A DNA stretch of 17,706 bases from Phycisphaerales bacterium (GTDB lineage Bacteria; Planctomycetota; Phycisphaerae; Tepidisphaerales; Tepidisphaeraceae), in contig JAQGHK010000184.1 of NCBI GenBank assembly GCA_028288875.1, forward strand, positions 1 to 17,706, given 5' to 3'. Both the position numbers and the translations under genes were made by a program. Shown one piece after another: positions 13,668-17,706 of this stretch. The notes under the pieces were generated by a model, which worked only from the letters and a program-made list of their open reading frames with translations, ran no database searches and was not told the DNA's origin. Every line of letters begins with the position of its first letter. Position 1 is the first letter of the stretch.

Positions 13668-13689
13668 CTGCGGGGTCGGGATGCCGCAG
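13668..13689 (-). terminator. possible hairpin after the TPR/HEAT gene
   Basis: CTGCGG (13668-13673) pairs with CCGCAG (13684-13689) around a 10-base loop, shortly downstream of the stop of the 814-residue gene. A T run is missing, so termination is not certain. Confidence 0.3.
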
Positions 13690-13705
13690 AAAATGGTTTA
13701 ACCGC

Positions 13706-16150
13706 CTATTTCACCGCCGGCTGCGTGGCCGCCGGGGCCTCGGGCAGATTGCTGACCGCGACGGCCAGATTCCGGATCGTTTCGTCAGCGTCGGTCGTCA
13801 GCGGCTTCAGCGCCGCCTCACGAACGGCCTTGGGGCTCCGCACGCTGATCAGCGCGCCCATCACGCGGCTTTCATAGTCGGCCGAGCTGAGCATGGAAGC
13901 AATGACCGCCGGGCGATCGGCGTCTGACGCCAGCGACACCGACTCCTGGAGCGCCGACATCCGAACCGTCGGCGACGCGTCTTTGGTTGACACCTGCTTG
14001 AGCATGTCGGCCGCCTGCACGAACAGCGGCTTGAGCGACTCGTCCTGCGTCTGGCGCATCCAGCTCGCGCACGCCGCCAAGGCCGTGACCGCGCGGATGC
14101 GGGCCAGGGCATCGGGGCTGTTGAGCTGCTTGATGAGTTTCTCGCGCACTTCCGGGCGGGTGAAGGCGACCTGCGGACGGTCCACCACGCCGTGGCCCTG
14201 CGCGCGGTAGCCGCCGGGGCCGGGGACGATCGTGTTTTCCCGGCTGACCGGATTGGTCACCGCGGATACGAACACCGCCGCGCCCGCCTGCGGCACCTGG
14301 GCCAGTTGGACGGCCAACTCCGGCGAATCGAGCCGCACCACCGTGCTGGTCGTCTGCTTCGGCGGGAGCACCAGCCGCCCGGTCATCTTCGCGATGGCCG
14401 CGCCCGGGAACGATTGCTCGGCGGCGCCGCGGACGGTGGCGTCGAGCGAAATCGATTGCGAGATTGCCCCGCCCGGCCCGATGGCCAGCGGACGATTGCC
14501 GATGTTCTGCAGCGTGACGCGGACCAGAATCGGCTGACCGATCTCGGCCGAGCCGGTGATCGGATCCGCGTCGACCAGATAGAGTTGGCGGCCCTGCCCC
14601 GCAAACGTCCAGGTGTCGGCCGGCAGCTTGGCGGCCTCCGCGGCGACGGCGTCGGCCTCGGCGGCGCGGAAGCCCAGCGGGCCGGCGTCTTTCAGCGAGT
14701 TACGCACGACCAGCGGCCAGACGTCGGTCGGCAGTTCCGACAAAAGTTTATTGCCGCCGGCGACGATCGTGGCCTTGTCCTCGCCCTTCTTCAGCTTCAG
14801 GGCAAAGAGGCCCAGGCGCGACAGCGCGTCGCGCTCCGCCACCGGGCTGAAGGCGACGTCCGCCTCATCGAGCCGGTCGGCCGCCAGGGCCGTGAAACCG
14901 GCCAAGCGATGGGCCAGCGGGCTGTCGGCGCCGGCGAGGTTATTGATCGCCTCGGTCACCGGCGCGTCAGGCGCGCGGCGGCCGTAGTAGGCGTCGATCC
15001 AGGCCAAATTGCCGAGGGCCTGCAGATACGTCTCGGCCATCCGAGGATCGGCATTAGCCCGGGCGGCGGCGGCGTCGACCTTCACGTCGGGGAGCTTCAC
15101 TTCCGTGGAATCGTCCGGCCGCGGCGCGCTCGGATCGAGCTGGCTGTGCAGGCCCATCAGATCGCGGATCGCCTGCAGGCGCGCTTCGCCGAGGGCGGAC
15201 TTGAAGGCCGCATCGTCCTTGGCCGAGAGGGCAATCAGCATCCGAAGCGCGTGCAGGCGGTCGTCCGACGGATTGTCCTTCAATGCGGCGGCCGCGACGT
15301 CGCCGGCCTCAGACAGCTTGCTGGTCACGACCAGGCCGTGAGCGAAGTTGATCGACTCATCCGCGCCCGGCCCGTATCCGGCGGCGGCGACCGACGCGAA
15401 GAATTTGCGGTACAGGTCCGTAGCCTGCTCGACCTGGCCGACGCGAAGCAGCTCTTCGCCCAGCCGCGACGCGGTGCCGAACTGAAGCGGATCGGCCTTC
15501 AGCAGGTCCACCCAAGCCGCCGTCCGCTGCGCGGCCGTACCGGTGCTGGCAACGGCGTCGGCACGCAGGTGCAGGGCCTTGGGATTCAGCGGATTGAGCG
15601 CCAGCGCCTGCGCCAGGGCGGCGGCGGCGGCATCGTCGCGGCCGCGCTCGGTTTCGATGCCCGACAGCAGCACCGCCGCGTGCGACCGCACCTCAGACGG
15701 CACCTTGTCACTGCCGGCGACGCGCGACAGATAGTCGGCCTTGTCGCCGGCGCTTTCGAGCTTGCTCTGCTGGAGATCGATCGATTGCACCTGGGCGATC
15801 TGGTCGCCCGGATCCAGGCGGCGCAGATCGCCGAGCAGCTTGAGCACCCGGTCGCGGCGGCCGAGGGCCAGTTCCAGATCGATATTCGTCCGCAGCAGCC
15901 GAACGTTGTTCTCGTACAGTCGCTCCGCCACGTCCGCCACGGCCGCGGCCACGGGCATCGCCGACGGCACGCCGACCAGCCGCTGGCCCGCCTGCAGCAG
16001 CCGCTCGGCCAGTTCGGTCTGTTCCGGCGTCGGAGCGGCCGAGGCCGAGCCCGTCAGCACCGAACCCGTCAGGGCGGTGCTGGCCAGCAGCATCGAATAC
16101 AGCGGAAATCGGCGGCTTGAGCGCAGCAGCGGGAGGATCAGTCGGTTCAT
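13706..16150 (-). CDS. exported TPR/HEAT-repeat protein
   Basis: The 814-residue product has a long signal-type N-terminus with arginines at 10, 13 and 14, a hydrophobic run at about 17-35, and cleavage near SASAA at 35-39. Residues about 45-480 are helical repeat sequence with several TPR-like units: RVLKLLGDLRRLDPGD at 101-116, AAAALAQALALNPLNPKALHL at 175-195, and ELLRVGQVEQATDLYRKFF at 233-251. A beta-rich segment at about 525-640 (ILVRVTLQNIGNRPLAIGP) looks like an immunoglobulin-like domain. A HEAT-like region follows at about 665-800. It is probably a periplasmic scaffold binding other proteins; no catalytic motif was seen. No Shine-Dalgarno sequence precedes the ATG. Confidence 0.88.
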   Translation of the reverse strand: MNRLILPLLRSSRRFPLYSMLLASTALTGSVLTGSASAAPTPEQTELAERLLQAGQRLVGVPSAMPVAAAVADVAERLYENNVRLLRTNIDLELALGRRDRVLKLLGDLRRLDPGDQIAQVQSIDLQQSKLESAGDKADYLSRVAGSDKVPSEVRSHAAVLLSGIETERGRDDAAAAALAQALALNPLNPKALHLRADAVASTGTAAQRTAAWVDLLKADPLQFGTASRLGEELLRVGQVEQATDLYRKFFASVAAAGYGPGADESINFAHGLVVTSKLSEAGDVAAAALKDNPSDDRLHALRMLIALSAKDDAAFKSALGEARLQAIRDLMGLHSQLDPSAPRPDDSTEVKLPDVKVDAAAARANADPRMAETYLQALGNLAWIDAYYGRRAPDAPVTEAINNLAGADSPLAHRLAGFTALAADRLDEADVAFSPVAERDALSRLGLFALKLKKGEDKATIVAGGNKLLSELPTDVWPLVVRNSLKDAGPLGFRAAEADAVAAEAAKLPADTWTFAGQGRQLYLVDADPITGSAEIGQPILVRVTLQNIGNRPLAIGPGGAISQSISLDATVRGAAEQSFPGAAIAKMTGRLVLPPKQTTSTVVRLDSPELAVQLAQVPQAGAAVFVSAVTNPVSRENTIVPGPGGYRAQGHGVVDRPQVAFTRPEVREKLIKQLNSPDALARIRAVTALAACASWMRQTQDESLKPLFVQAADMLKQVSTKDASPTVRMSALQESVSLASDADRPAVIASMLSSADYESRVMGALISVRSPKAVREAALKPLTTDADETIRNLAVAVSNLPEAPAATQPAVK

Positions 16151-16297
16151 CAGTCGCTAAGGTGCGATGCCCGGCCCCAAACGGCAAGTGCCCGGCCCGG
16201 GAATTTTGCCCCAAAACCGGCCCTACAGGCACCCGGCCCGATGCGCCGAACGTCCGATACCCACCCCGCCAGCCCGCCCACGGCAATTATCCGATCG

Positions 16298-16337
16298 AAT
16301 CGCATGCGATTTACATAGGCGTCGCGGACGATATACT
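16298..16337 (+). promoter_or_regulatory. tRNA-Leu promoter with upstream palindrome
   Basis: TTTACA (16310-16315) and TATACT (16332-16337), 16 bases apart, closely match sigma-70 consensus and would start a transcript about 6 bases before the tRNA. A perfect 14-bp palindrome, AATCGCATGCGATT (16298-16311), abuts and slightly overlaps the -35. A bound protein there would influence tRNA transcription, but the palindrome could be chance. Confidence 0.65.
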
Positions 16338-16349
16338 CTCCCATCCCTC

Positions 16350-16431
16350 GCTCGGGTGGCGAAATTGGCAGACGCACTACCTTGAGGTGGTAGCGCCGCA
16401 AGGCATGCAGGTTCGAGTCCTGTCCCGAGCA
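16350..16431 (+). tRNA. tRNA-Leu (anticodon GAG)
   Basis: The gene reads GCTCGGG (16350-16356) against CCCGAGC (16424-16430) as the acceptor stem, with discriminator A at 16431. The anticodon stem CTACC/GGTAG encloses the loop TTGAGGT, giving anticodon GAG (16384-16386), which reads CUC and CUU Leu codons. The class II variable arm is GCC-GCAA-GGC, and the T arm is GCAGG-TTCGAGT-CCTGT. CCA is not encoded and would be added afterwards. Its 3' two-thirds is overlapped antisense by the recombinase gene, marking it as an integration site. Confidence 0.97.
16377..16431. other. probable attachment site at the tRNA-Leu 3' end
   Basis: The recombinase reading frame enters the tRNA gene at its 3' end and stops at 16377. 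Tyrosine recombinases of this kind commonly integrate at tRNA 3' ends, leaving a repeat of the tRNA 3' segment at each element end. The matching second copy should lie beyond the right edge and is not in view. The exact boundary of the repeat cannot be set from one copy. Confidence 0.6.
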
Positions 16432-17666
16432 GTTAGAAGTTCCAATGGAACCGCGAACCCGCTTTCCTGATGCAGGATTGCGGGTTTTGCGTTGGGCACC
16501 TGCGTCAACTGCGCCAATTCGCCGGACGTCATTGCAGCGCTTTTTGCAGCGCGCGCTGCACCGGTCGCCTTATCCCAGTCCTCCTGCCGGACCTGGAGGT
16601 AATGCTTGCGGGCTACCCGCTCGGTGTTCCCGATCCAGGCGCACACGACGTGTATGGGATGACCCTCAGCCAATAATTCCGTCTCCCTGGTCGATCGCAT
16701 GTTCGCCCAGAGCTTGGGCCACGCCTTAACCTTGGCCCGTTCGACCAGGCGTTCAAGTTGGGTATGGGGGTTATATCCAGGCCGGATAAACGGAATCAGC
16801 TTCTCCCGCCCCGCCCCTTTAGCCGCGGCCACAGCGTCAACCAGGTATGGCCTTAGCTCTGGGAAGAGCGGGCAGGTTCGCTTGGGCTTGTGCTGCCGCT
16901 CGGTCTTCGGCGACCGGATGATGATGCGCCCGTTCTCAAAATCGACGTCCGAGATGAGGAGGCTGGCCTCGCTTGGCACGCGGATGCCGGCGTATCGAGC
17001 CAAGGCGATCAGGAGCTTCCATTCGACGCTGCCAGTCGCGTTGATGACCGTAGTGATATCGTCCCGGCCAACGAAATGCCGTCGCTCCTCATTCACCTGG
17101 GTGCCGGCCAGCACCTTCCGAAACGGGTTCATGGAGAGCTGGTTATGGTCGATCGCCTCATTGAACATCTGGCGCGACTTGTTCACGAACTGGGCCACCG
17201 TAGGCTGCGCGTACCCTTGTGCGACCAGCCACCGGCGATAGTCCTTGGCATCGCCGGCGGTGATGTCTCGAGCTGGCTTTGTCCCAAAATAATCGACCGC
17301 CCTGTTCAATGCCTGCTTGATCGAGTTCCGTGTGTACGGCTTGAGCTCGGTCCGCTTATCGAGGAAGTCTTGAAACATTTTCCCGAGCGTGGTCGGGATG
17401 CCAAGATTTTGAAGTTGCTGTCTGGGGGAACAAAGTCCAGCGTCGGCCAAGGCACCATGCAGATCGTCGGTGATTACCTCTAGCCAGCTAGTCGTCGCCG
17501 CTGGCAGAATGGTTGCAGACCGGCGGCATTGCTCAATCTGGTTGACGTGGAAGCGTACATCGTCGGCGCCCTTCTTCAGGAGCTTTCCAAGGCGTTTGGT
17601 CCGGCGATCGGCTCCAATGGTTACCTGTAATGTGTAGCCGCTGCCACTTCGATATAGCGTTGCCAT
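16377..17666 (-). CDS. tyrosine recombinase / integrase of a tRNA-inserted element
   Basis: This 429-residue enzyme would cut and join DNA at an attachment site. An N-terminal arm-type region (about 1-90) precedes a SAM-like core-binding domain at about 95-180. The catalytic domain runs from about 195 to 368. Catalytic residues by position are R229 (AGIRVPSE), K254 (SPKTE), R324 (ANMRSTRETEL), N347 where many have the second box His/Trp (WIGN), and the nucleophile Y356 (KHYLQV). The HxxR motif has Ala in place of His. NMRSTRETEL and WIGN variants are common in planctomycete integrases. The last 17 residues, ending MPCGATTSR, are encoded antisense to the tRNA. The gene reads toward the tRNA, so the element lies to the right. 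Confidence 0.94.
   Translation of the reverse strand: MATLYRSGSGYTLQVTIGADRRTKRLGKLLKKGADDVRFHVNQIEQCRRSATILPAATTSWLEVITDDLHGALADAGLCSPRQQLQNLGIPTTLGKMFQDFLDKRTELKPYTRNSIKQALNRAVDYFGTKPARDITAGDAKDYRRWLVAQGYAQPTVAQFVNKSRQMFNEAIDHNQLSMNPFRKVLAGTQVNEERRHFVGRDDITTVINATGSVEWKLLIALARYAGIRVPSEASLLISDVDFENGRIIIRSPKTERQHKPKRTCPLFPELRPYLVDAVAAAKGAGREKLIPFIRPGYNPHTQLERLVERAKVKAWPKLWANMRSTRETELLAEGHPIHVVCAWIGNTERVARKHYLQVRQEDWDKATGAARAAKSAAMTSGELAQLTQVPNAKPAILHQESGFAVPLELLTARDRTRTCMPCGATTSR
16456..16488 (+). terminator. probable terminator of tRNA-Leu inside the integrase gene
   Basis: AACCCGC (16456-16462) pairs with GCGGGTT (16480-16486), and an inner TCCT/AGGA stem lies in the loop. It ends in TTTT. 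It follows the tRNA by about 25 bases and overlaps the integrase coding strand in antisense. Confidence 0.55.
16533..16560. repeat. TGCAGCGC repeat cluster in the integrase gene
   Basis: TGCAGCGC occurs at 16533-16540 and 16545-16552, and inverted at 16553-16560, so the last two make an exact 16-bp palindrome. It lies in the Ala/Arg-rich C-terminal coding part of the recombinase gene. It may reflect GCG/GCA codon repetition, or a recombinase or accessory-factor binding site near the attachment site. Confidence 0.4.
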
Positions 17667-17706
17667 TACGATGCCCCCACGGCCGGCGAGTTCACAACCC
17701 AGTCGC

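Noticed and set aside
14192..16120. 642-residue plus-strand frame over the TPR/HEAT gene
   Set aside because: Composition is Arg/Gly/Gln-rich with no domain signal, while the minus-strand frame has a signal peptide and clear repeats.
1..17706. CRISPR arrays, transposons, rRNA and restriction or toxin-antitoxin modules
   Set aside because: No evenly spaced repeats, transposase motifs, rRNA-like stretches or recognisable defence proteins were seen on either strand.

Overview
The window looks like a piece of a high-GC planctomycete chromosome, most likely a Phycisphaerae-type lineage. This rests on the protein families: a trypsin-like protease fused to TPRs, a large secreted TPR/HEAT protein, a free-standing MCE/MlaD protein, small secreted proteins without recognisable homologues, and a tyrosine recombinase with the planctomycete-style NMRSTRETEL / WIGN / HYLQV signature. 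Genes sit on both strands with short gaps. Several starts lack a Shine-Dalgarno sequence and have a -10-like hexamer only 6-8 bases upstream. No phage structural genes, CRISPR array, insertion sequence or rRNA was seen.

Layout. Positions 1-3.6 kb (minus strand): a SAM methyltransferase, a secreted protein of unknown function, a secreted serine protease with TPRs, and a lone ThiS-type sulfur carrier. 3.7-7.7 kb: a soluble histidine kinase (plus), an MCE-domain lipid-transport protein (minus), a GNAT acetyltransferase and a ThuA-like protein (plus, probably one operon), and an OmpR-type response regulator whose receiver lacks the normal phosphorylation residues. 7.8-11.0 kb (minus): a three-domain YbjQ/UPF0145 protein, a PhoR-like membrane histidine kinase and a small secreted helical protein, arranged as a possible transcription unit. 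11.1-12.8 kb (plus): two translationally coupled small proteins, then a cluster of small cysteine-rich products. These are a 52-residue zinc-ribbon-like micro-ORF, a 125-residue secreted protein and a 67-residue secreted metallothionein-like protein, ending at a strong hairpin terminator. 12.85-16.15 kb (minus): a secreted FKBP prolyl isomerase and an 814-residue exported TPR/HEAT protein. 16.35-17.7 kb: tRNA-Leu(GAG) with its own promoter, and a tyrosine recombinase whose 3' end runs antisense into the tRNA. That is the signature of a mobile element integrated at the tRNA 3' end; its body lies beyond the right edge.

How the genes fit together. Much of the content concerns the cell envelope and sensing: exported protease, prolyl isomerase, TPR/HEAT protein, MCE protein and two orphan kinases. 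The clearest points for follow-up are the degenerate response regulator with a palindrome at its promoter, the triplicated YbjQ protein next to a PhoR-like kinase, the cysteine-rich small-protein cluster and the integrase/tRNA junction. No complete, clearly new defence or metabolic system is visible inside the window.
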